A stretch of DNA of 64,000 nucleotides. Source: Sinorhizobium sp. 8-89 (lineage in GTDB: Bacteria > Pseudomonadota > Alphaproteobacteria > Rhizobiales > Rhizobiaceae). Location of the stretch: positions 62,001-126,000 of the forward strand of contig NZ_JASKLR010000007.1 in NCBI RefSeq assembly GCF_030124325.1, written 5' to 3'. Each line of letters starts with the position of its first letter. Within the stretch, counting starts at the first letter, position 1. Under the pieces are notes generated by a model. That model saw only the letters and a program-made list of their open reading frames with translations. It was not told where the DNA came from and made no database searches. Positions 9,716-19,526 of the stretch are shown here, piece by piece. Made by a program: the position numbers and the translations under genes.

Positions 9716-11869
9716 ATGTTCGAGACCCACAAGGTAGAAATCGAATGGGCAGGGCGTCCGCTCAAGCTCGAAACCGGCAAGATCGCGCGTCAGGCTGACG
9801 GTGCCGTTCTCGCGACCTACGGCGAAACCGTGGTGCTTGCCACCGTCGTTTCGGCCAAGGCTCCGAAGCCGGGCCAGGATTTCTTCCCGCTCACCGTCAA
9901 CTACCAGGAAAAGACCTATGCTGCCGGCAAGATTCCCGGCGGTTATTTCAAGCGTGAAGGCCGCCCGAGCGAAAACGAAACGCTCGTTTCCCGCCTAATC
10001 GACCGGCCGATCCGTCCGCTGTTCCCGGAAGGCTACAAGAACGACACGCAGGTGATCGTCACGGTCATGCAGCATGACCTGGAAAACAATCCGGATGTCG
10101 TTTCCATGGTCGCCGCCTCCGCCGCGCTGACGCTTTCCGGCATTCCGTTCATGGGGCCGATCGGCGGTGCCCGTGTCGGCTACATCAATGGCGAATATGT
10201 GCTGAATCCGCACCTGGACGAGATGGACGAATCCTCTCTCGACCTCGTCGTCGCAGGCACGCAGGAAGCCGTGCTGATGGTCGAATCGGAAGCCAAGGAG
10301 TTGCCGGAAGACATCATGCTCGGCGCTGTGGTCTTCGGTCAGAAGGGCTTCCAGGCGGTGATCGACGCGATCATCAAGCTCGCCGAAGTCGCTGCCAAGG
10401 AACCGCGCGAATTCGAGCCGGAAGATCATTCCGCGCTTGAAAACGCCATGCTCTCGATTGCCGAAGACGAACTGCGCAATGCCTACAAGATCACCGAGAA
10501 GGCTGCCCGCTACGCTGCGGTCGATGCCGTCAAGGCCAAGGTGAAGGAACACTTCCTGCCGGAAGGCATCGAGAACCCTGCTCACACGGCGGAAGAAATC
10601 GCTTCGGTCTTCAAGCACCTGCAGGCCAAGATCGTTCGCTGGAACATCCTTGACACCCAGAGCCGTATCGATGGCCGCGACCTCGTCACGGTCCGCCCGA
10701 TCGTCGCCGAAGTCGGCATCCTGCCGCGCACGCACGGTTCCTCGCTCTTCACCCGCGGTGAAACCCAGGCGATCGTCGTTGCGACCCTCGGCACTGGCGA
10801 AGACGAGCAGTATGTCGATTCCTTGACGGGCATGTACAAGGAAAACTTCATGCTGCACTACAACTTCCCGCCTTTCTCGGTCGGTGAAACGGGCCGCATG
10901 GGTTCCCCGGGCCGTCGCGAAATCGGTCACGGCAAGCTCGCCTGGCGCGCCATCCACCCGATGCTGCCGACGGCGGAACAGTTCCCCTACACGCTGCGCG
11001 TCGTTTCCGAAATCACCGAGTCCAACGGCTCCTCCTCGATGGCCACCGTCTGCGGCACCTCGCTGGCGCTGATGGATGCAGGCGTCCCGCTTGCCAAGCC
11101 GGTCGCCGGTATCGCCATGGGCCTCATCAAGGAAGATGACCGCTTCGCCGTTCTCTCCGACATTCTCGGTGATGAAGATCATCTCGGCGACATGGACTTC
11201 AAGGTTGCAGGCACGGACGCCGGTATCACGTCGCTGCAGATGGACATCAAGATCGAGGGCATCACCGAAGAGATCATGGGTGTAGCGCTCAATCAGGCGA
11301 AGGGCGGCCGTCTGCACATTCTCGGCGAAATGGCCAAGGCCATCTCCGAGAGCCGTGGCCAGCTTGGCGAATTCGCGCCGCGCATCGAAGTGATGAACAT
11401 CCCGGTCGACAAGATCCGCGAAGTCATCGGCTCGGGCGGCAAGGTCATCCGCGAAATCGTCGAAAAGACCGGCGCCAAGATCAACATCGAGGACGATGGT
11501 ACGGTCAAGATCGCATCCTCCTCCGCCAAGGAGATCGAAGCGGCCCGCAAGTGGATCCACTCGATCGTTGCCGAGCCGGAAGTCGGTCAGATCTATGAAG
11601 GCACGGTCGTCAAGACCGCCGATTTCGGTGCTTTCGTCAACTTCTTCGGCGCCCGTGACGGCCTCGTCCATATCTCGCAGCTCGCTTCCGAGCGCGTCGC
11701 CAAGACGACTGATGTCGTCAAGGAAGGCGACAAGGTCTGGGTCAAGCTGATGGGCTTCGACGAGCGCGGCAAGGTTCGCCTCTCCATGAAGGTCGTCGAT
11801 CAGGCGACCGGCAAGGAAGTCGTCGCCGAGAAGGCCGAGAAGAAGGACGGCGGCGAAGCGGCTGAATAA
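9716..11869 (+). CDS. pnp: Polyribonucleotide nucleotidyltransferase (PNPase)
   Basis: PNPase degrades RNA from the 3' end by phosphorolysis and is a core of the RNA degradosome. The 717-residue protein has two RNase PH domains (first with [20 protein letters not shown]; second with [21 protein letters not shown] and the [23 protein letters not shown] region), then a KH domain ([20 protein letters not shown]) and a C-terminal S1 domain ([21 protein letters not shown]). The length is normal. The start is preceded by CACGAAGGACAGAAC. Downstream of rpsO as usual. Confidence 0.98.
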   Translation: MFETHKVEIEWAGRPLKLETGKIARQADGAVLATYGETVVLATVVSAKAPKPGQDFFPLTVNYQEKTYAAGKIPGGYFKREGRPSENETLVSRLIDRPIRPLFPEGYKNDTQVIVTVMQHDLENNPDVVSMVAASAALTLSGIPFMGPIGGARVGYINGEYVLNPHLDEMDESSLDLVVAGTQEAVLMVESEAKELPEDIMLGAVVFGQKGFQAVIDAIIKLAEVAAKEPREFEPEDHSALENAMLSIAEDELRNAYKITEKAARYAAVDAVKAKVKEHFLPEGIENPAHTAEEIASVFKHLQAKIVRWNILDTQSRIDGRDLVTVRPIVAEVGILPRTHGSSLFTRGETQAIVVATLGTGEDEQYVDSLTGMYKENFMLHYNFPPFSVGETGRMGSPGRREIGHGKLAWRAIHPMLPTAEQFPYTLRVVSEITESNGSSSMATVCGTSLALMDAGVPLAKPVAGIAMGLIKEDDRFAVLSDILGDEDHLGDMDFKVAGTDAGITSLQMDIKIEGITEEIMGVALNQAKGGRLHILGEMAKAISESRGQLGEFAPRIEVMNIPVDKIREVIGSGGKVIREIVEKTGAKINIEDDGTVKIASSSAKEIEAARKWIHSIVAEPEVGQIYEGTVVKTADFGAFVNFFGARDGLVHISQLASERVAKTTDVVKEGDKVWVKLMGFDERGKVRLSMKVVDQATGKEVVAEKAEKKDGGEAAE

Positions 11870-11889
11870 GCCGGCCCCGCCAAGGGACT

Positions 11890-11926
11890 CGGGGGCGCGG
11901 AGCGGATCGCTTCGCGCCCCCTTTCT
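11890..11926 (+). terminator. Intrinsic terminator after pnp
   Basis: The arms GGGGGCGCG(gagcg) and CGCGCCCCC close a hairpin followed by TTTCTG, about 20 bases after the pnp stop. Confidence 0.8.
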
Positions 11927-11951
11927 GTAAGCAAAGAACGGATTCGATCCC

Positions 11952-12968
11952 ATGAGCCGCGACGCACTGAAAACCCTGTTTCACCCTTTCGATACCGGTG
12001 TCATCGATCCGCCGGGGGAGGGCGAGCGCGTGCTTTTCCTTGGGGCGGAGGCGGGCTACAGGCTGCCGCGGGACTTTTCCGCGTCGATTGCCGCCGTGCA
12101 GCCGCTCAAGTCTCTCCATCGCGCGCTGGAAGCGGCGCGTGTCGACGTGACGCCGCTTGCCGAGGGCGAGGGCTATGACGCGGCACTGGTGCTCTGCGGC
12201 AAGCACAAGGGCGAGAACGAGGACCGGATCGCCGAGGCGCTCAAGCGCACCCGCGGCGGCGCGCTGATCGTGGTGGCAGGCGGCAAGGAGGACGGCATCC
12301 AGCCTCTGCGCAAGAAGATCGGCAAATTCGGCTGGGATGGGGATTCTCTGCCGAAATACCATGGCGTTGCTTTCTGGTTCACGCGGCCGGAAGATGTCTC
12401 GGAAGCCGTGTCGGCGCTCGCCAAGGTGCCGGTGCGTGTCGATGGGCTGTTCGAGGCGTCGCCCGGCATGTTCTCCCACGACCGCGTGGATGCGGGTTCC
12501 GAGCTTCTTGCCTCCCGTCTGCCCAAAGATCTTACCGGCCATGCGGCGGATTTCGGTGCCGGTTGGGGTTATCTGTCGGTGATGCTCGCCCATGCCTCGC
12601 CTGGGCTGAAGGGCATCGATCTCTTCGAGGTGGATTATGAAGCGCTGGAGGCGGCGCGCGTCAACATGACGGCGAACGCACCCTCGACGCCGGCCCGCTT
12701 CTATTGGCACGACCTGACCACCGAGGAGACGCGCGACAAGTACGACCTGATCGTCATGAATCCGCCCTTCCACGAGGGACATGCCGCAGAACCGTCGCTC
12801 GGCGCCGCGATCATCAAATCCGCTGCCAAGGCTCTAAAGCACGGCGGCAAGCTGATGCTGGTCGCCAATCGCGGCCTGCCCTATGAGCAGGTTCTCGCGG
12901 AAAACTTCAAGGAAAGTGGCGAGACCTGCCGCAACGCGCGCTTCAAGGTGCTCTGGGCGAAACGGTAG
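11952..12968 (+). CDS. Class I SAM-dependent RNA methyltransferase, RsmC-like
   Basis: A 338-residue protein with two halves like RsmC, which methylates G1207 of 16S rRNA in the 30S subunit. The N-terminal half is a degenerate methyltransferase-like fold. The C-terminal half has the SAM-binding motif DFGAGWGYLS (200-209) and the amino-methyltransferase motif NPPF (270-273, in MNPPFHEG), which is typical of N2-guanine RNA methyltransferases. It lies alone after the pnp terminator. The exact target base cannot be read from the sequence; RlmG is the main alternative. Confidence 0.8.
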   Translation: MSRDALKTLFHPFDTGVIDPPGEGERVLFLGAEAGYRLPRDFSASIAAVQPLKSLHRALEAARVDVTPLAEGEGYDAALVLCGKHKGENEDRIAEALKRTRGGALIVVAGGKEDGIQPLRKKIGKFGWDGDSLPKYHGVAFWFTRPEDVSEAVSALAKVPVRVDGLFEASPGMFSHDRVDAGSELLASRLPKDLTGHAADFGAGWGYLSVMLAHASPGLKGIDLFEVDYEALEAARVNMTANAPSTPARFYWHDLTTEETRDKYDLIVMNPPFHEGHAAEPSLGAAIIKSAAKALKHGGKLMLVANRGLPYEQVLAENFKESGETCRNARFKVLWAKR

Positions 12969-12992
12969 AGCAATCCAGGTCGGCTTGCGCCG

Positions 12993-13080
12993 CTCTGCAG
13001 CGCCGTGCGTCGAGGCGCAAAGGGCGGCGGAGCGCTTTGAATTGCTGTATGGCTCCTTGAATCGACTCCGATTTAAGGCG
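12993..13080 (+). repeat. Two-hairpin intergenic repeat, copy 4
   Basis: A diverged forward copy: CTCTGCAGCGCCGTGCGTC, then GCGCAAAGGGCG, GCTTTGAATTGCTGTATG and AATCGACTCCGATTTAAG. The right end (CATGCAG) is missing. Confidence 0.7.
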
Positions 13081-13213
13081 TTATGGTAGCGGTTGATCCG
13101 GTCTGTTCGGATGGCGTGTCGCTTCCTTGTGACGCGCCGCTTTCCTGTTGCCAGAAAGAACGATCGGGCACACCATGTTGATGCCGGCCATCGTGATCGT
13201 AGAGGAGCAGGCT

Positions 13214-13453
13214 ATGGGATTTGGACCCGCTCGACCCCCCATGATGGAAGATGTTGAAGAGGTGATCGCGCGCGATATCAAGAACGCCGAGGGACATGGC
13301 GCTACGGCGGAAGTTCCCTTGCCGTTCCTGCGCAGCCTCTATCGCGTGCCGCTGGCGCCGGCAAGGCTGAAATACATGCGCGGCGCGTCCACCGTTGTCG
13401 GCCTCGCGCTGGCGGCTATCCTGCTCGCATTGATTTGGGCGACAGCGGCCTGA
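13214..13453 (+). CDS. Small membrane protein of unknown function
   Basis: A 79-residue protein starting at ATG 13214, chosen because AGGAGCAG precedes it with good spacing; the frame is open to 13148. The N-terminal half is charged (MMEDVEEVIARDIKNAE). The C-terminus has one hydrophobic segment (about 52-75, with VVGLALAAILLALIWAT) that should anchor it in the membrane, leaving an N-terminal cytoplasmic part. I do not recognise a family. It converges on fabI across a short hairpin. Confidence 0.6.
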   Translation: MGFGPARPPMMEDVEEVIARDIKNAEGHGATAEVPLPFLRSLYRVPLAPARLKYMRGASTVVGLALAAILLALIWATAA

Positions 13454-13476
13454 TCCGGGTTGCGACAACCCGGATC
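13452..13476. terminator. Perfect hairpin between convergent genes
   Basis: The arms GATCCGGGTTG and CAACCCGGATC pair perfectly over a CGA loop. It lies between the end of the small membrane protein gene and the end of fabI. There is no T-run on either strand, so its role as a terminator is only likely. Confidence 0.45.
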
Positions 13477-13483
13477 GGCTACC

Positions 13484-14290
13484 TTACTCCGCGTCGGCCG
13501 TTCGCAACGCCTCGAGTGTCGGCATCGAGGTGATGTTGTAGCCGGAATCCACATAGTGGATCTCGCCGGTCACGCCGCGCGAAAGATCGGAAAGAAGGTA
13601 CAGCGCGGAATTGCCGACGTCGTCGATCGTCACGGTGCGGCGCAAGGGCGAATTCTTCTGCTGCCAGGAAAGCATCGCGCGTGCGTCCGAGATCCCGGCG
13701 CCGGCGAGTGTGCGGATCGGCCCGGCGGAGATCGCGTTGACGCGGATGCCGCGCGTGCCGTAGTCGGCGGCGAGATAGCGCACCGAGGCTTCGAGCGCCG
13801 CCTTGGCAACACCCATTACGTTGTAGTTTGGCATGACCCGCGTCGAGCCGCCATAGGTCAGTGTCAGCATCGTGCCGCCTTCGCTCATCAGTTCGGCGGC
13901 CCGCCTGGCAATCTCGGTGAAGGAGAAGCAGGAGATGACCATGGTGCGGCTGAAATTGTCGCGCGTGGTGTCCGCGTAGAGTCCCTTCAGCTCGCTCTTG
14001 TCGGAGAAACCGATGGCGTGGACGACGAAATCGAGCCGGCCCCAACGCTCCTTGATGGCCGCAATGACTGTATCGACGGAGGCGATATCCTCGACGTCGC
14101 ATGGCAGCAGGAAGTCGGAACCGACCTCGGCGGCGAGCGGCTTCACGCGCTTGCCGAGCGCTTCGCCCTGATAGGTGAAAGCAAGTTCGGCGCCCTGGGC
14201 GGCCAGCGCCTTGGAGATTCCCCAGGCAATAGAATGGTTGTTGGCCACACCCATGATGAGGCCGCGCTTTCCGTTCATCAGTCCGTTCAT
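13484..14290 (-). CDS. fabI: Enoyl-[acyl-carrier-protein] reductase (NADH)
   Basis: FabI reduces trans-2-enoyl-ACP in the last step of each fatty acid elongation cycle. The 268-residue SDR-fold protein has the divergent nucleotide-binding start GLIMGVANNHSIAWGISKAL and the catalytic region with Tyr and Lys in YNVMGVAKAALEASVRYLA, followed by ISAGPIRTLAGAGI, as in FabI. It is the last gene of a minus-strand fabA-fabB-fabI operon, four bases after fabB. Alphaproteobacteria often carry two fabI copies; this is the one linked to fabAB. Confidence 0.95.
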   Translation of the reverse strand: MNGLMNGKRGLIMGVANNHSIAWGISKALAAQGAELAFTYQGEALGKRVKPLAAEVGSDFLLPCDVEDIASVDTVIAAIKERWGRLDFVVHAIGFSDKSELKGLYADTTRDNFSRTMVISCFSFTEIARRAAELMSEGGTMLTLTYGGSTRVMPNYNVMGVAKAALEASVRYLAADYGTRGIRVNAISAGPIRTLAGAGISDARAMLSWQQKNSPLRRTVTIDDVGNSALYLLSDLSRGVTGEIHYVDSGYNITSMPTLEALRTADAE

Positions 14291-14294
14291 TGTG

Positions 14295-15515
14295 TTATCC
14301 GTTGTAGCGCTGGAAGACGAGCGTCGCGTTGGTGCCGCCGAAACCGAAGGAGTTCGAAAGAACCGTGTCGATCTTTGCGTTGTCGATCCGCTTGCGAACG
14401 ATCGGTACGCCTTCGAACTCGGGGTCGAGCTCGCTGATATGCGCGCTTTCGCCGATGAAGCCGGCCTGCATCATCAATAGGCCATAGATTGATTCCTGCA
14501 CGCCGGCAGCGCCCAGGGAGTGGCCCGTCAGGGACTTGGTCGATTGGATGTGCGGCATATTGGTGCCGAACACTTCGCGAATGGCGCCGATTTCCTTGGA
14601 GTCGCCGACCGGGGTGGAGGTTCCGTGGGTGTTGATGTAATCGACGTCGCCCTTCACCGTGGCGAGCGCCTGGCGCATGCAGCGCACGGCGCCTTCGCCG
14701 GAGGGCGCGACCATGTCGTAACCGTCGGAGGTCGCGCCATAGCCGACGATTTCGGCGTAGATCTTGGCGCCGCGGGCCTTGGCACGCTCCAACTCCTCGA
14801 GCACCAGCACGCCGGCGCCGCCGGCAATCACGAAGCCGTCGCGGTTGACGTCATAGGCGCGCGAGGCCGACGACGGCGTCTCGTTAAACTTCGAGGACAT
14901 CGCGCCCATGGCATCGAACAGGTTGGACATGGTCCAGTCGAGATCCTCGTGGCCGCCGGCGAACATCACGTCCTGCTTGCCCCACTGGATCATCTCCGCG
15001 GCATTGCCGATGCAATGCGCCGAGGTCGAGCACGCCGATGAGATCGAGTAGTTGACGCCATGGATCTGGAACCAGGTCGCAAGCGTGGCCGACGCCGTCG
15101 ACGACATTGCCTTCGGGACCGCGAACGGGCCGATGCGCTTCGGGCTCACGTTCTTGCGGGTGACGTCGGCAGCCTCGACGATGGTGCGCGTCGAGGGACC
15201 GCCCGAGCCCATGATGATGCCGGTGCGCTCGTTGGTGATGTCGCCGGCTTCGAGTCCCGAGTCCGCGATTGCCTGCTTCATCGCCACATGGTTCCAGGCG
15301 CCTCCTTGGGACAGGAAGCGCATGGCACGCCGGTCGACGAGTTCCGTCGGGTCGAGCGACGGCGCGCCCCAGACCTGGCACTTGAAGCCATTCTCGGCGA
15401 AGTCAGGGGAAAACGTGATGCCCGACTTCGCATCGCGCAGCGACGCGGTGACTTCGTCGGCATTGTTACCGATCGAGGAAACGATGCCGAGGCCCGTGAC
15501 AACAACCCGTCTCAT
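14295..15515 (-). CDS. fabB: Beta-ketoacyl-ACP synthase I
   Basis: FabB condenses malonyl-ACP with acyl-ACP and is needed to elongate the cis-3-decenoyl intermediate of unsaturated fatty acid synthesis. The 406-residue protein has the thiolase-like fold with the active-site cysteine at 162 ([14 protein letters not shown]) and the two histidines in [11 protein letters not shown] and [11 protein letters not shown]. Its place between fabA and fabI supports FabB rather than FabF. The gap to fabA is 48 bases. Confidence 0.96.
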   Translation of the reverse strand: MRRVVVTGLGIVSSIGNNADEVTASLRDAKSGITFSPDFAENGFKCQVWGAPSLDPTELVDRRAMRFLSQGGAWNHVAMKQAIADSGLEAGDITNERTGIIMGSGGPSTRTIVEAADVTRKNVSPKRIGPFAVPKAMSSTASATLATWFQIHGVNYSISSACSTSAHCIGNAAEMIQWGKQDVMFAGGHEDLDWTMSNLFDAMGAMSSKFNETPSSASRAYDVNRDGFVIAGGAGVLVLEELERAKARGAKIYAEIVGYGATSDGYDMVAPSGEGAVRCMRQALATVKGDVDYINTHGTSTPVGDSKEIGAIREVFGTNMPHIQSTKSLTGHSLGAAGVQESIYGLLMMQAGFIGESAHISELDPEFEGVPIVRKRIDNAKIDTVLSNSFGFGGTNATLVFQRYNG

Positions 15516-15563
15516 GGTAATGACCTTCTCTTAAACTTGAACCCGTCTTGGCCGTTTTGCGGC

Positions 15564-16079
15564 TCAGTCCGCCTTTTCCTGGAAAAGACCGACCCTGAGA
15601 TCGCTGGCCTTATAGATCACTTCGCCGTCGGCCTTCATCCAGCCGTCGGCAATGCCGAGCACCAGGCGGCCCCGCATCACGCGCTTGAAGTCGATGCCGT
15701 ATTCGACCAGCTTGTTCTTCGGCGTCACCATGCCTGTGAATTTTACCTCGCCTGTGGAGATCGCGCGGCCCTTTCCGGGCTCGCCGAGCCAACCGAGGAA
15801 GAAGCCGGTCAGCTGCCACATGGCATCGAGACCCAGGCAGCCGGGCATGACGGGATCGCCCATGAAATGGCAGGGGAAGAACCAGAGATCCGGCGTGATG
15901 TCGAACTCGGCGCGGACGTAACCCTTGTCGTGGGGGCCGCCGGTTTCCGAGATATCGGTGATGCGGTTGAACATCAGCATCGGCGGCAATGGAAGCTGGG
16001 CATTGCCGGGGCCAAACATTTCACCTCGGCCGCAGGTCAGGATTTCCTCATAGCTGAAGCTGGATTGTCTGGTCGTCAT
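15564..16079 (-). CDS. fabA: 3-hydroxydecanoyl-ACP dehydratase/isomerase
   Basis: FabA dehydrates 3-hydroxydecanoyl-ACP and isomerises the product to the cis-3 form, the branch point of anaerobic-type unsaturated fatty acid synthesis. The 171-residue hot-dog-fold protein has the catalytic histidine in [12 protein letters not shown] and the aspartate in [11 protein letters not shown]. It is the first gene of the fabA-fabB-fabI operon. An inverted repeat and a possible promoter lie about 45-75 bases upstream. Confidence 0.97.
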   Translation of the reverse strand: MTTRQSSFSYEEILTCGRGEMFGPGNAQLPLPPMLMFNRITDISETGGPHDKGYVRAEFDITPDLWFFPCHFMGDPVMPGCLGLDAMWQLTGFFLGWLGEPGKGRAISTGEVKFTGMVTPKNKLVEYGIDFKRVMRGRLVLGIADGWMKADGEVIYKASDLRVGLFQEKAD

Positions 16080-16121
16080 GAATGGTTGTTTCCCCGATCG
16101 ACTGAATGTTCTCCGACCTGC

Positions 16122-16143
16122 TTTAGTGCAAGTTCGGACTAAA
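16122..16143 (-). promoter_or_regulatory. Inverted repeat upstream of fabA, candidate operator
   Basis: TTTAGT (16122-16127) and ACTAAA (16138-16143) form six-base arms around a ten-base spacer, 43-64 bases upstream of the fabA start. On the minus strand the arms fall within the spacer and -10 of a weak promoter-like pair, CTTCAA, 17 bases, CTAAAG, that resembles the rhizobial CTTGAC-N17-CTATAT pattern. The binding protein is unknown. Confidence 0.4.
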
Positions 16144-16204
16144 TTGAAGCGTGGCCTGCGCCAATGGCTATGCTGCCTGTCGCAGTTTGCGCTCCGCGAG
16201 ACCC

Positions 16205-16309
16205 CTACAGCGCCGCGCGTCTTGTCAGACGCGCAAAGGGCGCTGTAGCACTTTGAGTTGCTGAATGTTTTTATCCTTAAATCGGCTCCGATTTAAGGAA
16301 ACATGCAGT
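16205..16309 (+). repeat. Two-hairpin intergenic repeat, copy 5 (best-preserved)
   Basis: A complete copy: CTACAGCGCCGCGCGTC, a short loop, GACGCGCAAAGGGCGCTGTAG (stem 1), CACTTTGAGTTGCTGAATG, CTTAAATCGG/CCGATTTAAG (stem 2) and ACATGCAG. It sits in the 486-base gap between fabA and irr. The rest of that gap (16310-16565) shows no gene; it must hold the irr promoter, which I could not place with confidence. Confidence 0.85.
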
Positions 16310-16565
16310 AGGTTAGTACGGATGCCGGCGGAATGCCGCTTCACATTTTCTCTCATCCGGCTCTTATTGGCGATATCGTTGCGCCGTCGCTTACAATATG
16401 AATGTGGGCACGACCAGAGCTAAATGCCAGCCTTCCCCCGCTTTGGGCCGATTTTCAGGCGTTTGCGCCCCTGGAAGCTCGGAATCTATTGAAAGCGGCG
16501 CCAGCAGAAGTTATATCGCAAACAGATAACCTGTGAATTTAGCCAGGATACCGAAGCGGCTGCGC

Positions 16566-16988
16566 ATGACGAAAGCACCACAAATGTGTTCGCAGGACAG
16601 GCTGCGCAACTCGGGTTTGCGCCCGACGCGCCAGCGTATCGCGCTTGCGGACCTCATTTTCGCAAAGGGCGACCGTCATTTGACCGTCGAGGAACTGCAC
16701 GAGGAGGCGGTCGAGGCGGGCGTTCCGGTTTCGCTCGCGACCGTCTACAACACGCTCCACCAGTTCACCGAAGCGGGAATGATCCGCGTGCTCGCGGTCG
16801 AAAGCGCCAAGACCTACTTCGACACCAATGTTTCCGATCACCATCATTTCTTCGTCGAAGGGCAGAATGAGGTGCTCGACATTCCGGTGAGCAACATCCA
16901 GATCGACAATCTTCCGGAGCCTCCGGAAGGCATGGAGATCTCGCACGTCGACGTCGTGGTACGTCTGCGCCGTAAGTCCGACCGCTAA
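16566..16988 (+). CDS. irr: Iron response regulator Irr (Fur superfamily)
   Basis: Irr is the global iron and heme regulator of rhizobia: under low iron it represses iron storage and heme genes and activates uptake. The 140-residue protein has the Fur-type winged helix (LRPTRQRIALADLIFAKGDRHLTVEELH, VSLATVYNTLHQF) and the Irr-specific HHH motif at 92-94 (SDHHHFFVEG). It lacks the Cys-Pro heme regulatory motif known from Bradyrhizobium Irr. A GTG at 16533 would add 11 residues; neither start has a strong ribosome-binding site and ATG 16566 is preferred. A matching Irr box lies at 51735 in front of mbfA. Confidence 0.93.
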   Translation: MTKAPQMCSQDRLRNSGLRPTRQRIALADLIFAKGDRHLTVEELHEEAVEAGVPVSLATVYNTLHQFTEAGMIRVLAVESAKTYFDTNVSDHHHFFVEGQNEVLDIPVSNIQIDNLPEPPEGMEISHVDVVVRLRRKSDR

Positions 16989-17000
16989 CCCCTTTACCTG

Positions 17001-17636
17001 CTACATCACGTCCCTCGGGTCGCGCCCCGGGCCTGCCCTGCCGGTCGGCAAGGTCCAGCCGTATTTCAGTGCGCCGCCGCGCACCGCGAAGGCGGAGAGC
17101 ACGCCGAGTGCCGAGGTCGCGATGAGCGGCATGCCGACCATTGTGGCGAACACGAAGGCGCCGGCGCCGACGAGCGCGGCGGTGACATAGACCTCCGGCC
17201 TCAGCAACACGGACGGCTCGCCCGCCAGCAGGTCGCGGAGAATGCCGCCGAAGGTCGCCGTCAGCATGCCGGTGACAAGGGCGACGGTCGGCGAACCCGT
17301 CGCCGCCAGGCCCTTCGCTGCCCCCATGACGCAATAGGCGGAAAGACCGATCGCATCGAGCCACACCAGCATGCGATAGCGCGAGTCGAAAAGATGGGCC
17401 GTGAAGAACAGGATCAGGCCCACCGAGGCGCAAACGAGCAGATAGGTCGGGTTGAGCACCCAGAACACCGGTGTGGCACCCAGGACCACGTCGCGCATCG
17501 TGCCGCCGCCGATCCCGGTGACCGACGCCAGGAAGAGATAGCCGATAATATCGAGCTGCTTGCGGGACGCCGAAAGCGCGCCGGTCGCCGCGAAGACGGC
17601 CACGCCGGCATAGTCAAGAATTTCGAGGATCGGCAT
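17001..17636 (-). CDS. UPF0126/TRIC-type inner membrane protein
   Basis: A 211-residue polytopic membrane protein with about seven hydrophobic segments in two similar halves. The family signatures are ATGALSASRKQLDIIGYLFL and GIGGGTMRDVVLG in the first half and the repeated pattern TATFGGILRDLLAGEPSVL in the second. Bacterial homologues form trimeric potassium- or cation-permeable channels (TRIC-like); the physiological role here is unknown. It converges on irr with a 12-base gap. Confidence 0.82.
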   Translation of the reverse strand: MPILEILDYAGVAVFAATGALSASRKQLDIIGYLFLASVTGIGGGTMRDVVLGATPVFWVLNPTYLLVCASVGLILFFTAHLFDSRYRMLVWLDAIGLSAYCVMGAAKGLAATGSPTVALVTGMLTATFGGILRDLLAGEPSVLLRPEVYVTAALVGAGAFVFATMVGMPLIATSALGVLSAFAVRGGALKYGWTLPTGRAGPGRDPRDVM

Positions 17637-17743
17637 GGATGCTCCGCTCTGTGCCGCGTCGATCCGGAATCGATGCGCTCCATGATTTTTACCGCAAGCT
17701 TCCTAACAAATCAGCGGGCAGCAAGCGTTGCTCCGGCGCTGCG

Positions 17744-18532
17744 TCATCGCGGCAGGATCGTTTGCGTCCGGCCGAGGAGATAGTAGGCAAGCAGCCCTGT
17801 CCATTCCTTGGCCGCCGTCGTCGCCAATTGCGCATTGAGCGAGGGCTGGGTGAAATCGAAACCGAGGCGCACGTTGCCACTCGTTCGATAGTCCGCGGGC
17901 CAGGGCATAACCTCGATGCCGAACGAACGAAAGAGGCCGATGGAGCGCGGCATGTGATAGGCCGAGGTGACGAGCGCGCAACGCTCCATCCCGCTCGCGC
18001 TCAGCAAATCCTTGGTATTTCGCGCGTTCTCAAAGGTGGTCCGCGATTCCTCCTCACGGATCAGGCGGTCGGGGGCGATGCCGAACGTGTCGAAGAAGGT
18101 CCTCGAGATCTCGGCGTCGCCCGCATAGCCGCCGCTCAAGGAGCCGTCACCGCCCGAAACGAGGATGCGCGCGGCAGGATGAGCCTTGGCGAGCCGGACC
18201 GTCTCTACGAAGCGCTCCGCTGCCTGGTTGAGTTCGATCCCGCCGCGCCCGGCAATAACCACGTTCTCAAAGGCGCCGCCAAGCACGATGATGCAGGAGA
18301 GTTCTGCGGGTTCCGACGAGGGGCGGGTAAACCGGTCCTCGAGGATCTGCAGGAAATAGGGGCCCGTCGTCGTGAAGAGGCTCAGGAACAACACCACGAG
18401 GCCAAATGAGCCGAATACGCCGCCGATACGTGCGCGGCCGAGCAGCGCCAGCAGAAAGCCGATGAGAACGCTGAAGAAAGCGAGCGAAAGCGGCTGGGCA
18501 AGGAGCCAGAAGATCTTGGAGGCAAGAAACAT
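17744..18532 (-). CDS. DUF218 (YdcF/ElyC family) membrane-anchored protein
   Basis: A 262-residue protein with two hydrophobic segments at the N-terminus (about residues 8-35 and 38-60) and a periplasmic DUF218 domain with the family patterns CIIVLGGAFEN, ILVSGGDGS and the segment ALVTSAYHMPRSIGLFRSFG. ElyC in E. coli supports peptidoglycan and lipid carrier metabolism; YdcF binds SAM. Which function applies cannot be read from the sequence. Confidence 0.8.
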   Translation of the reverse strand: MFLASKIFWLLAQPLSLAFFSVLIGFLLALLGRARIGGVFGSFGLVVLFLSLFTTTGPYFLQILEDRFTRPSSEPAELSCIIVLGGAFENVVIAGRGGIELNQAAERFVETVRLAKAHPAARILVSGGDGSLSGGYAGDAEISRTFFDTFGIAPDRLIREEESRTTFENARNTKDLLSASGMERCALVTSAYHMPRSIGLFRSFGIEVMPWPADYRTSGNVRLGFDFTQPSLNAQLATTAAKEWTGLLAYYLLGRTQTILPR

Positions 18533-18726
18533 GAGATGACTGTTCTGGCGCCCGGCCGGTTAATTTTCTGTAAAATCCGGCATGATCGAGTGGACAACAA
18601 GGCCCTCGTACTCGTCACCGCCCGAAAGTGTCATCGTCGCGTACGCAACGGTATTGCCGAGCAATGCGTGCGAAGAAGGGCAGCCTTGGCCGTCACAGGT
18701 TTTCGTATCGTGATATCGGAAGAGTT

Positions 18727-18802
<76 letters not shown>

Positions 18803-19046
18803 ATCAGGGTCCGGCAATGCCGGTTCCGGGAAATCGTCGGGCTTTGTGCCCGGCGAGTGGCGGCTTATTACTTCTGCTTTTCGCGGATGGCAAGCCGAAA
18901 ATTCAAGGCCGGTGCGATTTTATTTCTCGTCCCGGGAAGCGCCCCGACCGCGAGAGTTGCAGCGGGCGGGGCAGCTTTCGTGCGTATTTTGAAACGCTTA
19001 ATGCGGCATGCGTGCGGCGGTTCTTCCGCCCACGTCCCCGAAACTA

Positions 19047-19436
19047 TTAGACGTCTTCATCCTCGTCGGAGACGCCGATGAGGTCGCTCATATCGTCGTC
19101 GTCGTCTTCGTCGTCGGTTTCGAGGAACGTGTCGTCGTCGTCGCCGTCGATTTCAACGTCGTCATCGCCGAGATCCGGAAGGTCGTCGCCGCCCGATGCC
19201 TCCTCGTCGGCATCCTCGAGCGAAACGAGTTCGACTTCGGTGTTCTCTGCGTCGACTTCCGTTACGTCTTCCTCTTCTTCCTTCTCGAGCACCTTGGCGA
19301 CGGAGCTCTCCTCGAAGAAGGACAGCGGATAGGACTTGCCGGTATAGGGGGAGACGATCGGATCACGGTTCAGATCGTAGAATTTGCGCCCCGTTTCCGG
19401 GTCGATGCGCTTTGTTCCAAGTTCCGGTTTTGCCAC
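19047..19436 (-). CDS. FYDLN-acid domain protein (TIGR02300 family)
   Basis: A 129-residue protein starting at GTG 19436, chosen because the family begins at AKPELGTKRIDPETGRKFYDLN; an open extension upstream looks non-coding. A short conserved N-terminal zinc-ribbon-like domain is followed by a highly acidic tail (residues about 50-129) of Asp/Glu runs. The family is restricted to alphaproteobacteria and has no known function. Its position next to tRNA-Ala and divergent to aroA is widely conserved. A promoter-like site lies about 90-120 bases upstream. Confidence 0.85.
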   Translation of the reverse strand: MAKPELGTKRIDPETGRKFYDLNRDPIVSPYTGKSYPLSFFEESSVAKVLEKEEEEDVTEVDAENTEVELVSLEDADEEASGGDDLPDLGDDDVEIDGDDDDTFLETDDEDDDDDMSDLIGVSDEDEDV

Positions 19437-19526
19437 AGTCAAAGCCTCTTGAATGGCCGGACGAGCCGGCTCTTGCCGGTCAGCCGGCGGTGGAAAGGGT
19501 ATCAAGCTTATGATGATTAGCCGGTC

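Noticed and set aside
9268-9798. A long open frame between rpsO and pnp
   Set aside because: It runs through the rpsO terminator and a repeat and into pnp in another frame, and has the Arg-rich composition of non-coding high-GC DNA.
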